Source of the DNA: Aureivirga marina
GTDB taxonomy: Bacteria; Bacteroidota; Bacteroidia; Flavobacteriales; Flavobacteriaceae
Direction: 5' to 3'
Length of the DNA stretch: 64,000 nucleotides
Assembly: GCF_015767265.1 (NCBI RefSeq)
Contig: NZ_JADPIB010000001.1
Span: 310,001 to 374,000 of the forward strand
The notes under the pieces were generated by a model, which was not told the DNA's origin, made no database searches, and worked only from the letters and a program-made list of their open reading frames with translations. A program made the position numbers and the translations under genes. Shown one piece after another: positions 9,549 through 18,885 of this stretch (positions within the stretch are counted from its first letter, which is position 1; each line of letters begins with the position of its first letter).

Positions 9549-11012
9549 ATGAAAAGACTATATATATTATTATTATTAATGGCGGCAACTGTTGGTTGTA
9601 CCAAAGACTTACAGGATCTTAATGTCGACCAAAAAAACCCTCAAATAGTTCCGGGGGAGACATTATTTACGGAAGCTGAAAAGAATCTTGTTGATCACTT
9701 AACTTCATCTAATGTAAATATTAACGTTTTAAGATTATTTTCTCAATATTGGACACAAACAACTTATATTGATGAATCTAACTATAATATTGTTACTAGA
9801 ACAATTCCTGCAAATGTTTACAGTCAACTTTATTTAGGAGTTTTAAAAGATTTAGATGAATCTAAAAGGCTTATTATGGAGCAAGCAATTGACGTTAATA
9901 ATCCTGATGCAGAGCAAGAAAGAATCAATAAATTAGCAATTATTGAAGTTTTAAATGTTTATACTTATCAAGTATTAGTGGATATTTTTGGAAATATTCC
10001 TTATTCTCAAGCTCTAAATATTGATAATCCACTTCCTGCTTATGATGATGGATTAACTATTTATAAAGATTTATTAACTAGAATCAATGCAGCAATTAAT
10101 GACTTTGATACTTCAGTAACAAGTTTTGGTGATGCAGATATTGTTTATAATGGAAATACTAATGGATGGTATAAATTTGCTAATTCTCTTAAAATTAGAT
10201 TAGCAATGAGATTAGCTGATGTTAGTTCTGAAACAGCTGCAATTACAACTGCAATCAATGAAGCAGCTCCAAATGCTTTTGAATCAAATGCAGATAATGC
10301 AACTTTCCAATATTTAATTTCTCCACCTAATACAAATCCTGTTTGGGTTGATTTAGTGCAATCTGGAAGAAATGACTTCGTTCCTGCAAATACTATTACG
10401 GATATCATGAACGATTTAGAAGATCCAAGAAGAATGCATTATTTTGATGGAAATATCATGGAAAATGGAATGGTAGTTTATAAAGGAGGTATTTACGGAG
10501 CAAGTAATACTTATAATAACTTCACACACGTTTCTGAACAAGTTGTAGCTCCAGATGCAAAAGGAGTTTTAATGACATTCTCTGATGTTGCATTTTTCTT
10601 AGCGGAAGCTGCTGAAAGAGGATTTTATGGTTCTACATCAGATGCAAAAATATATTATGATTTAGGAGTAACAGAGTCTATTTTATATTGGGGAGGAACA
10701 TTGACAGATGCTGTTGATTATCTTGCTAATCCTGATGTAAATTATGATACTGCTGCTGGTACTTACAAAGAAAAAATTGGAGTACAAAAATGGTTAGCTC
10801 TTTATAACAGAGGTTTTGAAGGGTGGACTGAGTACAGAAGATTAGATTATCCAATGTTACAAGCACCTTCAGGAGCTGAAGTTGATATTGTACCTACTAG
10901 ATATACGTATCCAATTAACGAACAAACATTGAATCCTCAAAGTTACCAACAAGCAGCTAGTGCTATTGGAGGTGACTTGCTTACTACAAAGCTTTTCTGG
11001 GATAAAAATTAA
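9549..11012 (+). CDS. SusD/RagB family nutrient-binding outer membrane lipoprotein
   Basis: Surface lipoprotein that caps the SusC barrel and binds substrate. The 487 residues start with a type II signal peptide with lipobox TVGCTKD (Cys17). The body carries the N-terminal segment DLNVDQKNPQ and, towards the C-terminus, EKIGVQKWLALYNRGFEGWTEYRRL. These features resemble the SusD-like_2 branch (Pfam PF12771) more than classical SusD. It is co-transcribed with the upstream SusC gene and is followed by a strong terminator. Confidence 0.93.
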   Translation: MKRLYILLLLMAATVGCTKDLQDLNVDQKNPQIVPGETLFTEAEKNLVDHLTSSNVNINVLRLFSQYWTQTTYIDESNYNIVTRTIPANVYSQLYLGVLKDLDESKRLIMEQAIDVNNPDAEQERINKLAIIEVLNVYTYQVLVDIFGNIPYSQALNIDNPLPAYDDGLTIYKDLLTRINAAINDFDTSVTSFGDADIVYNGNTNGWYKFANSLKIRLAMRLADVSSETAAITTAINEAAPNAFESNADNATFQYLISPPNTNPVWVDLVQSGRNDFVPANTITDIMNDLEDPRRMHYFDGNIMENGMVVYKGGIYGASNTYNNFTHVSEQVVAPDAKGVLMTFSDVAFFLAEAAERGFYGSTSDAKIYYDLGVTESILYWGGTLTDAVDYLANPDVNYDTAAGTYKEKIGVQKWLALYNRGFEGWTEYRRLDYPMLQAPSGAEVDIVPTRYTYPINEQTLNPQSYQQAASAIGGDLLTTKLFWDKN

Positions 11013-11034
11013 TATAAGCAAGATTAAGTACTAA

Positions 11035-11062
11035 AAAAAGCCGAGCAAATGCTCGGCTTTTT
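11035..11062. terminator. Bidirectional intrinsic terminator between susD-like gene and fhs
   Basis: A-run, GCCGAGCA stem (11040-11047), tight loop, TGCTCGGC (11050-11057) and a T-run. The A/T tracts on both sides let it serve both convergent genes. Confidence 0.9.
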
Positions 11063-11121
11063 CATTTCTTATAAATGAATAAATTACCTATGATAATTCA
11101 TTTTAAATATATTTTAATTCT

Positions 11122-12798
11122 CTAAGAAAGTCCTGAAATAACACCGTTGTTATCAATATCCATTCCTTCAGAAGCAGGCACACCTGGTAATCCTGGCATA
11201 CGCATCATTTTTCCTAAAATTGGAATTACGAAACGAGCCCCAGCTGCGATTTCAATTTCACGAACTGTTACTCTAAATCCAGTTGGTCTTCCAATTAATT
11301 TATCATTATCAGAGAAAGATTTCTGAGTTTTCGCCATACATACAGCAAAATCATTAAATCCTAATCTATCAATTCTTTTTAAGTTTAAAATAGCTTTTGG
11401 TTCAAAATCTACACCTTCTGCTCCATAAATTTCACGGGCAATTGTTTCGATTTTTTCTTTTATTGAACTATTCCAGTTATATAAAGGTTTGAATTCAGAA
11501 GCTTTATTTTCTACAACATTTACAACAGCTTTTGCTAATTCTTGAGTTCCTTCTCCTCCTTTTGCCCATCCTTCAGATACAACAGCTTGTACTCCTAAAG
11601 ATGCACATTTCTCGATGATGAAGTTCACTTCTTCTTCTGAATCAGAAATGAAAGAATTTAATGCAACAACTGGTTCAATATTAAACTTACGAATATTTTC
11701 GATATGTTTTTCTAAGTTTTTGAATCCTTCAGTTACTCTTTCTAAAGATGGTGTGTTATATTCATCTTTTGTTGCTCCTCCATGGTGACGTAAAGCACGG
11801 ATTGTCGCAACTAACACAACAGCTTTCGGATTTAATCCAGCAGCTTGACATTTAATATCTAAGAATTTCTCTGCTCCTAAATCAGCTCCAAATCCTGCTT
11901 CAGTTACAACATAATCAGAAAGAGAAAGTCCCATTTTCGTAGCGATAATTGTATTTGTTCCTTGTGCAATATTCGCAAAAGGTCCACCATGAATAATTGC
12001 AGGGTTCTTTTCTAAAGTTTGAACTAAGTTTGGTTTAATAGCATCTTTTAATAAAATTGCCATTGCATTTTCAGCATTTAAATCACGAGCGAAAATTGGT
12101 TTTTTATCAAATGTAAATCCAACAAAAATATCTCCTAAACGTTTCTTTAAATCTTCAAAATCTGTAGCCATACAAAGAATTGCCATTACTTCTGAAGCTG
12201 GAGTAATATTAAATCCATCTTCTCTCGGAATTCCATTTGCAGTTCCACCTAAACCGATTGTAATTTGACGTAAAGCACGATCATTCATATCGATTACACG
12301 TTTCCAAAGAATAGTTCTTGGATCAATATTTAAATTGTTTACTTTACTTTGAATATTGTTATCAATTAAAGCAGCCAGTAAATTATTTGCTTTTTCAACA
12401 GCATTGAAATCTCCAGTAAAATGTAAGTTGATATCTTCCATTGGAACTACTTGAGAATGTCCACCTCCGGCAGCACCACCTTTAATACCAAAAACAGGAC
12501 CTAAAGAAGGCTCACGAAGTACTACTGTAGCTTGTTTTCCAACTTTATTTAAACCTTCAGTTAATCCGATAGAAACAGTAGTTTTCCCCTCTCCTGCTGG
12601 AGTTGGTGTTAAAGCTGTTACTAAAATTAAGTTGTTGTTTTTGATTTTTTCTTCATCGATTAAATCTAAAGGAAGTTTTGCTTTGTACTTTCCGTACATT
12701 TCTAAATTATCTTCTTCAATATTTAATTTTTCGGCTATATTCTTAATATGCGACAACTCTGTTTGTTGTGCAATTTCAATATCTGTTAAAAATTCCAT
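11122..12798 (-). CDS. fhs: Formate--tetrahydrofolate ligase
   Basis: ATP-dependent formation of 10-formyl-THF from formate and THF, feeding purine synthesis and Met-tRNAi formylation. The 558-residue length is typical. The P-loop segment [11 protein letters not shown] is at about 64-74, followed by [19 protein letters not shown], and [14 protein letters not shown] lies near the middle. It ends [15 protein letters not shown], as in the family. It is monocistronic, convergent with the SusCD pair and sharing its terminator. Confidence 0.97.
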   Translation of the reverse strand: MEFLTDIEIAQQTELSHIKNIAEKLNIEEDNLEMYGKYKAKLPLDLIDEEKIKNNNLILVTALTPTPAGEGKTTVSIGLTEGLNKVGKQATVVLREPSLGPVFGIKGGAAGGGHSQVVPMEDINLHFTGDFNAVEKANNLLAALIDNNIQSKVNNLNIDPRTILWKRVIDMNDRALRQITIGLGGTANGIPREDGFNITPASEVMAILCMATDFEDLKKRLGDIFVGFTFDKKPIFARDLNAENAMAILLKDAIKPNLVQTLEKNPAIIHGGPFANIAQGTNTIIATKMGLSLSDYVVTEAGFGADLGAEKFLDIKCQAAGLNPKAVVLVATIRALRHHGGATKDEYNTPSLERVTEGFKNLEKHIENIRKFNIEPVVALNSFISDSEEEVNFIIEKCASLGVQAVVSEGWAKGGEGTQELAKAVVNVVENKASEFKPLYNWNSSIKEKIETIAREIYGAEGVDFEPKAILNLKRIDRLGFNDFAVCMAKTQKSFSDNDKLIGRPTGFRVTVREIEIAAGARFVIPILGKMMRMPGLPGVPASEGMDIDNNGVISGLS

Positions 12799-13068
12799 TC
12801 TCTATAAAATTTAGAATCGCAATTTAGTAAATAGAAATTTAGCAAAAAAGACATTTATCATTGTTCGATTAAATTTTGAGTATCCTTTATGATTTAGTCT
12901 AACTTTACTTAAACTTTATTTTCTTCACATTTTTAAAATTAAATTAAAAATCATTTTATCTTTTTATTGTAAATAGTAGAAATTCTATTATTTTACATAT
13001 TTATAAAGCTAAATATTCATTTTTTAAAGAAATAAATAAGCTAAATTTCAATATTTTAATTTTCCGTA
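12799..13068. other. Non-coding stretch upstream of fhs and of the 13.1 kb locus
   Basis: Very AT-rich spacer between the divergent fhs gene and the small membrane-protein locus. I see no supported ORF and no convincing fhs promoter. The only clear element is the plus-strand promoter starting at 13069, listed separately. Confidence 0.5.
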
Positions 13069-13098
13069 TTGTTTTTTTGTTAAAAAATTATATTTTCG
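13069..13098 (+). promoter_or_regulatory. Promoter of the 13.1-14.1 kb small membrane-protein locus
   Basis: TTG (13069-13071), 19 bases, then TATTTTCG (13091-13098), which matches TAnnTTTG at seven of eight positions. Transcription would start about 13102, some 17 nt before the 19-codon ORF. Confidence 0.5.
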
Positions 13099-13118
13099 TA
13101 TTGAAAAAGTTTAAAATC

Positions 13119-13178
13119 ATGAAAGTAAACCAATTAATAACAAAAAATGGAGCATTTATAGGATATGATATTCTATGA
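13119..13178 (+). CDS. Possible 19-residue peptide, first ORF of a small locus
   Basis: ATG-led ORF encoding MKVNQLITKNGAFIGYDIL and ending TGA, directly behind the predicted promoter and 29 bp before the next gene. It resembles no peptide I recognise. It could be a leader peptide, a small independent protein, the remnant of a longer N-terminus, or chance. Support is position only, and no strong ribosome binding site is visible. Confidence 0.3.
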   Translation: MKVNQLITKNGAFIGYDIL

Positions 13179-13207
13179 ATCTCTTTTAATTAAAAATAAG
13201 GAACGAT

Positions 13208-13609
13208 ATGAGTAGTACATTGGTAATTATTTTTCTATCCATAGGTTTTTTATCTCCATTATTTCTAAAGTTGCTAAAATTTTCTAGAGAACGAAATACA
13301 GTTCATGCTACAGGCAAAATTACAATAAACATCATCAATAAAGATAAAAGTAATCATCCTGAAATTTTAGAGATTAAATCTAAAATGAACGAAATTGAAA
13401 ATCACAAGCAACAACTTTTAGAAGCTGATGAAAAGGATAAAATCGTAAAAAAATTAGAAGATTTAGAACAAGCAAACAAAGCATTAATTAAAAAATATGA
13501 AAAGCTTTCTAAATCTTTAAACAAGACTAAACAAATAGAATTTAATAACAATCCGACAGAAAAAGACATCAATAAATTGATTGGATATGCTACGAATAAC
13601 GTCACCTGA
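13208..13609 (+). CDS. Hypothetical single-pass membrane protein with coiled coil
   Basis: Not recognised. The 133 residues have one hydrophobic segment at about 3-24, a basic stretch (KLLKFSRER), a short hydrophilic region with alternating beta-like residues (GKITINIINKD), then a charged heptad-rich helix at about 47-110. This is the layout of a membrane-anchored cytoplasmic or periplasmic coiled coil. A purine-rich GGAACG precedes the ATG. The next gene follows after 34 bp on the same strand and both share the promoter at 13069, so they probably act together. Confidence 0.6.
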   Translation: MSSTLVIIFLSIGFLSPLFLKLLKFSRERNTVHATGKITINIINKDKSNHPEILEIKSKMNEIENHKQQLLEADEKDKIVKKLEDLEQANKALIKKYEKLSKSLNKTKQIEFNNNPTEKDINKLIGYATNNVT

Positions 13610-13643
13610 TGCAATATTCGTTTAACCATAAAATCATTTAAAA

Positions 13644-14069
13644 ATGATGGATGAAAAAATTATTTCGAAAAAGAGTAACATTGATGGAACGATTGCAGGA
13701 GGAAGTGGAGGAGCATTGTTAATTGTGCTTTCGGAAAACCTGACAAGTCATCCATTAATTTCAAACTTACTTTTATACTTATCTCCATCTATAGCAATTG
13801 GAGCAAGTTTATTTTGGAAATATGCTAAAGTCCAAATTGAAATAAGCTTTAAAGAGTATAAATTCAGAAGATACGTCAAAAAATGTCAATATTTCTTGAC
13901 GGAATCTTTAAAAGACCCAAACTTATCAGGGAAAAGAAAAAAAGAACTGAAAGAAAAATACGATATTCTTAATGAATTGATTTCCAAAGCACACTTCAAC
14001 AGAATCAATTCGGTAGAATTACATAAAGAAGATTATGTAGAATTACTTGATTCTATAAAAATTAAATAA
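13644..14069 (+). CDS. Hypothetical two-TM membrane protein with charged C-terminal helix
   Basis: Not recognised. The 141 residues have a short hydrophilic N-terminus, a Gly-rich first hydrophobic segment (GTIAGGSGGALLIVL, about 15-29) and a second at about 37-60. A basic, helical cytoplasmic tail follows (YKFRRYVKKCQYFL, SGKRKKELKEKYDILNEL). It is the last gene of the promoter-led locus, 34 bp after the coiled-coil protein and before a strong terminator. Small paired membrane proteins of this shape occur in toxin-antitoxin, phage-defence and envelope-stress systems, but nothing here decides between them. Confidence 0.6.
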   Translation: MMDEKIISKKSNIDGTIAGGSGGALLIVLSENLTSHPLISNLLLYLSPSIAIGASLFWKYAKVQIEISFKEYKFRRYVKKCQYFLTESLKDPNLSGKRKKELKEKYDILNELISKAHFNRINSVELHKEDYVELLDSIKIK

Positions 14070-14070
14070 A

Positions 14071-14108
14071 AACTCTCAATACTTCGTTTTGTATTTGAGA
14101 GTTTTTTT
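14071..14108 (+). terminator. Intrinsic terminator of the small membrane-protein locus
   Basis: ACTCTCAA on the left pairs with TTGAGAGT on the right, extended by TAC/GTA around a T-rich loop and followed by seven T residues (14102-14108). It closes the operon 2 bp after the last stop codon. Confidence 0.8.
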
Positions 14109-14466
14109 ATGTTATTAATTCAAATCCAACCAATTTTTCTCTGTTTTTAATCTCATTTTTTTAATATAACTTTCATTTTATTTTTAAAAATAAAATTATC
14201 TCAACTTATCTATTTAAAGGTAATTTTTTGAGTTACTTCTCTCCTATTTTTTTTTGTTTTAGATATCTTTTGGAAGTAAATTTCTAATTCACTAAAAATC
14301 TTTCTTTTTCTCTGTATAAATAAGTGTTTCATTATTTTAACAAAATCATAAAAAAGATGAAATAATTTAAGCCCAATTAAATAATTCAACGGAATTATTA
14401 AAAAAAATGGTTGATTTCTCAATAATTTTCAGAAAATGAAAGGAGTAAGATTAAGATTAAAAAAAA
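14109..14466. other. Non-coding stretch upstream of secDF
   Basis: AT-rich spacer with long T and A runs. A minus-strand frame of 70 codons inside it has low-complexity composition and no promoter or ribosome binding site, and was not accepted as a gene. The secDF promoter begins at its right end. Confidence 0.5.
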
Positions 14467-14497
14467 TTGGCTTTTCCTTTTTGAAATTATATATTTG
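14467..14497 (+). promoter_or_regulatory. secDF promoter
   Basis: TTG (14467-14469), 20 bases, then TATATTTG (14490-14497), an exact TAnnTTTG box. The predicted leader is about 40 nt, with AAAAGG before the ATG at 14540. Confidence 0.75.
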
Positions 14498-14539
14498 CAC
14501 GTTTAGAACATTTAAGTAGATTTAAATTAAAATAAAAGG

Positions 14540-17533
14540 ATGCAAAACAAAGGACTTATTAAGGTATTTGCTATTCTCTTCGGAATAGTAAGTTTATACC
14601 AGTTATCTTTTACATTTTTTACGAATAGAATAGAAGATCAAGCAAAGGCTTATGCAAAGGAGCATGCTCAGGAAAATGATGCTAGAAGTTTAGATAACTT
14701 TGAAAGAATTTATTTAGATTCTGTTGCCAACAAGCCTGCAATTGATTTAGGATTTACTTCTTTTACGTATAATGATATAAAAGATAAATCTATTAATTTA
14801 GGATTAGATTTAAAAGGAGGAATCAATGCTATTCTACAAGTGTCTGTAAAAGATATTTTGATAGGATTATCAAATGATTCGAAAAATCCAGCTTTCTTAG
14901 AAGCTTTAGCAAAAGCAGATCAAGCACAAAAATCAAGTGATAACACTTATTTAAACTTGTTCTTTGAAGCTTTCGAAGAAACTAGTAAAGGTTCTGTAAA
15001 GTTAAGTGATCCTTCTATTTTCGGTAACAAACAATTAAGAGAAAGAATTAACTTTAAATTATCAAACTCTGAAGTTAAGCCTATTATTGAAGGAGAAGTT
15101 TCTGCTTCTATTAGTACAGCTTTCCAAGTATTAAGATCAAGAATTGATAAATTTGGAGTTACACAACCAGATATTCAAAGAATCGGAAAATCAGGTAGAA
15201 TTCAAATCGAATTACCTGGAGCTAAAGATATCGATCGTGTAAAAAAATTATTACAAAGTACAGCAGAATTACAATTCTGGGAAGTATATACAAATGCAGA
15301 TGTTTCTCAATTCTTTATTGCTGCTAACGGTAAAGTAGCTGAAATTATTAAAGCTAAAGAAGCAAAAGGAACAGAAACTTCAGAAGAAGTTGCTAAAGAT
15401 TCTACAGCAACTGGAGATGAAATCGATAATTTATTAGGAGAAGTTACAGATTCTTTAGCTGCTAATAAAAACAAAGATTTATTCTCTTATTTATTACCAA
15501 ACATCCCTCAATCTGCAAATCAACTTAGTTCTTTAGTTGGATATGCAAAAGTATCTGATACTGCAAAAGTAAACGAATATCTTTCTAACAGACAAGTAAG
15601 AGCTTTACTTCCAACAGATATGAAGTATGCGAAGTTCTTATGGGATGCTAAGCCAAATAAAAATTCAGATTTAATTTCTTTATATGCTATTAAATCAAAT
15701 AGAAATGATGTTGCTCCTATTGAAGGAGATGTAATTGATGATGCTTCTCAGCAGTTTGACCAATTTGGTGTGAATGCTGAAGTAAGTATGACAATGAACT
15801 CTAAAGGAACTAAAGAGTGGGCAAAATTAACAGGTGCAAACGTAGGTAAATTCGTTGCAGTTGTTCTTGATGATTATGTTTACACTGCTCCAAGAGTAAA
15901 TGATGCAATTACTGGAGGAAGAACTTCTATTACAGGAAACTTCTCAGTTGAAGAAGCAAAAGATTTAGCAAACGTATTAAAAGCTGGTAAATTACCTGCT
16001 GCTGCACATATTATTCAATCAGAAGTTGTTGGACCATCTTTAGGTCAAAAAGCAATTGATGCTTCTGTAAACTCATTCTTATTAGCTTTAGCTTTAGTTT
16101 TAGTTTGGATGGTTGTATACTACGGAAAAGCGGGAGTTTATGCTGATATCGCATTAGCAGTAAACATCTTATTTATCTTTGGTGTATTAACAGCATTTGG
16201 AGCTGTATTAACTTTACCTGGAATTGCGGGTATTATCTTAACAATTGGTATGTCCGTGGATGCGAACGTACTGATATTCGAAAGAATTAAAGAAGAATTA
16301 AACGGAGGTAAAACTTTTAATGATGCTGTAAAAGATGGATTTAACGGAGCTTTATCTTCAATCTTAGATGCAAACATAACAACAATCTTAACTGGTATCA
16401 TTTTATATTCTTTTGGAACTGGACCAGTAAAAGGATTCGCTTACACATTAATCGTTGGTATTTTAACTTCATTATTTACTGCAATCTTCATCACAAGATT
16501 ATTAGTTGATGGAAATGTTGTGAAGAATAAACCATTAGAATTCGTAACTAGCTTAACTAAAGGATGGTTCCGTAATATCGATATCAACTTCTTAAAGAAA
16601 CGTAAAGTTGCTTATGCAATTTCTTCAATTATTATTATTGCTGGTATCGTTTCTTTATTTACACAAGGATTAAAATATGGAGTTGACTTTGATGGAGGTC
16701 GTTCTTATACTGTGAAATTTGCACAAACATTAAGTGCAACTGAAGTATCTGAAGCTTTACAAGATGAATTTAATGCTGCTCCAGAAGTTAAAACTTATGG
16801 TACTCCAGATCAATTAAAAATTACAACAAACTATTTAATTGATGAAAATGGACCAGAAGTAGATGATAAAGTACAACACTTATTATTCGAAGGGTTAAAA
16901 CCTTACTTACCAGAAGGAACAACTTTTGATCAATTCAAAGGTGGATATGATGGACAAACAATCGGAATTATGAGTTCTATTAAAGTAGAACCATCAATTG
17001 CTGATGATATTAAAACTGCTGCAAAATGGGCTATTTTAGGATCTATCATCGTAATGTTCTTATATATCTTAATTCGATTCAAGAAAGTATCATTCTCAAT
17101 TGGAGCTATCGTTTCAGTTGTTCATGATGTTCTTATCGTTCTTTCTGTATTCTCTTTATTATATAGATTCTTACCTTTCGATTTGGAAATTGACGAATCA
17201 TTCATCGCAGCTGTACTAACAGTAGTAGGATATTCAATCAATGATACCGTGGTAATTTTCGATAGAATTAGAGAATTCTCAAAATTAGATAACAAATGGT
17301 CATTTAATACAACTGTAAACAAAGCATTAAGTAGTACATTAGGAAGAACAATTAATACTTCTATTACTACATTAATCGTATTACTAGCTATCTTCTTATT
17401 TGGAGGAGATTCTATTAAAGGATTTATGTTTGCTTTAATTATCGGGGTATTAACTGGTACTTATTCTTCTTTATTTGTTGCAACGCCAGTAATGTTCGAT
17501 TCAACTAAAAATAAAGGAACTGAAGAAAAATAA
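14540..17533 (+). CDS. secDF: Fused protein translocase subunits SecD-SecF
   Basis: Inner-membrane accessory of the Sec translocon that uses proton motive force to pull secreted chains outward. The 997-residue polypeptide holds SecD (about 1-640) and SecF (about 660-985) in one chain, as is common in Bacteroidota. SecD shows the D1 motif NLGLDLKGGINAIL near residue 93, the GIAGIILTIGMSVDANVLIFERIKEE transmembrane block, and SecF the matching GVDFDGGRSY and VGYSINDTVVIFDRIRE blocks. A lineage-typical polar insert rich in Glu/Thr/Ser lies at about 270-315 in the periplasmic part. It has its own promoter and terminator. Heavy use is expected given the number of signal peptides encoded nearby. 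Confidence 0.97.
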   Translation: MQNKGLIKVFAILFGIVSLYQLSFTFFTNRIEDQAKAYAKEHAQENDARSLDNFERIYLDSVANKPAIDLGFTSFTYNDIKDKSINLGLDLKGGINAILQVSVKDILIGLSNDSKNPAFLEALAKADQAQKSSDNTYLNLFFEAFEETSKGSVKLSDPSIFGNKQLRERINFKLSNSEVKPIIEGEVSASISTAFQVLRSRIDKFGVTQPDIQRIGKSGRIQIELPGAKDIDRVKKLLQSTAELQFWEVYTNADVSQFFIAANGKVAEIIKAKEAKGTETSEEVAKDSTATGDEIDNLLGEVTDSLAANKNKDLFSYLLPNIPQSANQLSSLVGYAKVSDTAKVNEYLSNRQVRALLPTDMKYAKFLWDAKPNKNSDLISLYAIKSNRNDVAPIEGDVIDDASQQFDQFGVNAEVSMTMNSKGTKEWAKLTGANVGKFVAVVLDDYVYTAPRVNDAITGGRTSITGNFSVEEAKDLANVLKAGKLPAAAHIIQSEVVGPSLGQKAIDASVNSFLLALALVLVWMVVYYGKAGVYADIALAVNILFIFGVLTAFGAVLTLPGIAGIILTIGMSVDANVLIFERIKEELNGGKTFNDAVKDGFNGALSSILDANITTILTGIILYSFGTGPVKGFAYTLIVGILTSLFTAIFITRLLVDGNVVKNKPLEFVTSLTKGWFRNIDINFLKKRKVAYAISSIIIIAGIVSLFTQGLKYGVDFDGGRSYTVKFAQTLSATEVSEALQDEFNAAPEVKTYGTPDQLKITTNYLIDENGPEVDDKVQHLLFEGLKPYLPEGTTFDQFKGGYDGQTIGIMSSIKVEPSIADDIKTAAKWAILGSIIVMFLYILIRFKKVSFSIGAIVSVVHDVLIVLSVFSLLYRFLPFDLEIDESFIAAVLTVVGYSINDTVVIFDRIREFSKLDNKWSFNTTVNKALSSTLGRTINTSITTLIVLLAIFLFGGDSIKGFMFALIIGVLTGTYSSLFVATPVMFDSTKNKGTEEK

Positions 17534-17553
17534 ATTCAAATAACTATATTTGC

Positions 17554-17586
17554 AAAACCGTTTTGATTTTTATCAAGACGGTTTTT
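17554..17586 (+). terminator. Intrinsic terminator after secDF
   Basis: Stem AAAACCG...ATCAAGACGGTTTT with one G-U pair around a T-rich loop and a T-run. It lies 20 bp after the secDF stop. A TATATTTG sequence sits just in front of the hairpin, but no -33 element accompanies it. Confidence 0.8.
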
Positions 17587-17677
17587 ATTTTTTTTAATAA
17601 CAACAACACACACAACTAAATTACTAATTAACGTTCTTTACTTACTGTTTTTGAATAGGATAAATTGAAAATTCTAA

Positions 17678-17706
17678 TTGAATTTATCAATGTATTCTTA
17701 ACTTTG
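17678..17706 (+). promoter_or_regulatory. Promoter of the hpt-adk fusion (and probably obgE)
   Basis: TTG (17678-17680), 18 bases, TAACTTTG (17699-17706), an exact -7 box. The leader before the ATG at 17731 is about 20 nt. Confidence 0.75.
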
Positions 17707-17730
17707 TAGAGAATTGAAAAATTTGAGAAA

Positions 17731-18846
17731 ATGATAAAACTACACGACAAGTATTTTGAGCAATATATCTCAGAAGAGACCATTAAAGAAGCAGTAGTTT
17801 CTTTAGCTAGACAAGTAGAAAAAGATCATCAAGATGAAACTCCATTATTCATTGGAATATTAAATGGTTGTTTCTTATTTGTAGCGGATTTCATAAGAGA
17901 ATACAACTTTCCATGTGAAATCTCATTTCTTAAATTAGCTTCATATCACGGAACTTCAAGTACTGGAAAAGTGAAACAACTTGTAGGGGTAAATGAAGAT
18001 TTAACAAACAGAACTGTTATTATTCTTGAAGATATTATTGACACAGGTAATACTTTAGAAGAATTATACAGAATTCTAGCAGACAAAAATTTAAAACAAT
18101 TAAAAACAGCTACTTTATTTTTAAAACCGGATGTTTACCAAAAAGATTTACCAGTAGATTATGTAGGAATGGAAATTCCTGATGATTTTATTGTTGGATA
18201 TGGTTTAGATTATAATGGTTTAGGAAGAAATTTAGCTTCAATTTATAAATTGACAACACCAAAGAAAATGACAAACATTGTATTATTCGGACCTCCAGGT
18301 GCAGGAAAAGGAACACAAGCAGAAATTTTAAAAGATAAATATAACCTTGTTCACATTTCAACTGGAGATGTTTTCAGATATAATATCAAAAATGAAACTG
18401 AACTTGGAAAATTAGCAAAAACATACATGGATGATGGAAATTTAGTACCTGATGAAGTTACAATTAGTATGTTAGAAGCAGAAGTAAATAAAAATGCAGA
18501 AGCAAATGGATTTATTTTTGATGGTTTCCCAAGAACAGAATCGCAAGCTGTTGCTCTTGATAAATTTTTAGAAACAAAAGGTTCTAAAGTTAACGGAATG
18601 GTTGCTTTAGAAGTTCCTGAAGATTTACTAGTTGATAGAATCTTAGAAAGAGGAAAAACTAGTGGAAGAACAGATGATCAAGATGTTTCAAAAATCAAAA
18701 ATCGTTTTGAAGAATACAATACAAAAACAGCTATTTTAAAAGATTATTACGAAGCAAAAGATGAGTATTTCGGAGTAGATGGTGTTGGAAGTATTGAAGA
18801 AATCACAGGTCGTTTAAGCAACGTACTTGATAAACTAGATGCTTAA
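17731..18846 (+). CDS. Hypoxanthine phosphoribosyltransferase-adenylate kinase fusion
   Basis: Two purine enzymes in one 371-residue chain. Residues 1 to about 178 are an HPRT: LYRYTP-type folds are absent, but the PRPP loop VIILEDIIDTGNTLEEL and the C-terminal purine-binding PDDFIVGYGLDYN are clear. Residue 180 is a Met that starts a complete adenylate kinase (MTNIVLFGPPGAGKGTQAE with the P-loop, then HISTGDVFR, DGFPRTESQA and GRTDDQD lid region) of 192 residues. HPRT salvages hypoxanthine or guanine to IMP or GMP; Adk interconverts 2 ADP with ATP and AMP. There is no stop or frameshift at the junction. The Met at 18268 might also allow internal initiation of Adk alone. obgE follows 39 bp later. 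Confidence 0.93.
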   Translation: MIKLHDKYFEQYISEETIKEAVVSLARQVEKDHQDETPLFIGILNGCFLFVADFIREYNFPCEISFLKLASYHGTSSTGKVKQLVGVNEDLTNRTVIILEDIIDTGNTLEELYRILADKNLKQLKTATLFLKPDVYQKDLPVDYVGMEIPDDFIVGYGLDYNGLGRNLASIYKLTTPKKMTNIVLFGPPGAGKGTQAEILKDKYNLVHISTGDVFRYNIKNETELGKLAKTYMDDGNLVPDEVTISMLEAEVNKNAEANGFIFDGFPRTESQAVALDKFLETKGSKVNGMVALEVPEDLLVDRILERGKTSGRTDDQDVSKIKNRFEEYNTKTAILKDYYEAKDEYFGVDGVGSIEEITGRLSNVLDKLDA

Positions 18847-18885
18847 TCAATTTAAAATTGTTTTTATCATAAAAGATATAGAGAT

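Noticed and set aside
14210-14422. Minus-strand 70-codon ORF upstream of secDF
   Set aside because: Low-complexity Phe/Ile/Lys composition expected from AT-rich DNA, no promoter or ribosome binding site, and no recognisable motif.
17544-17551. TATATTTG just before the secDF terminator as a promoter
   Set aside because: No TTG at -33 and any transcript would end at once in the hairpin; the better promoter for hpt-adk is at 17678-17706.
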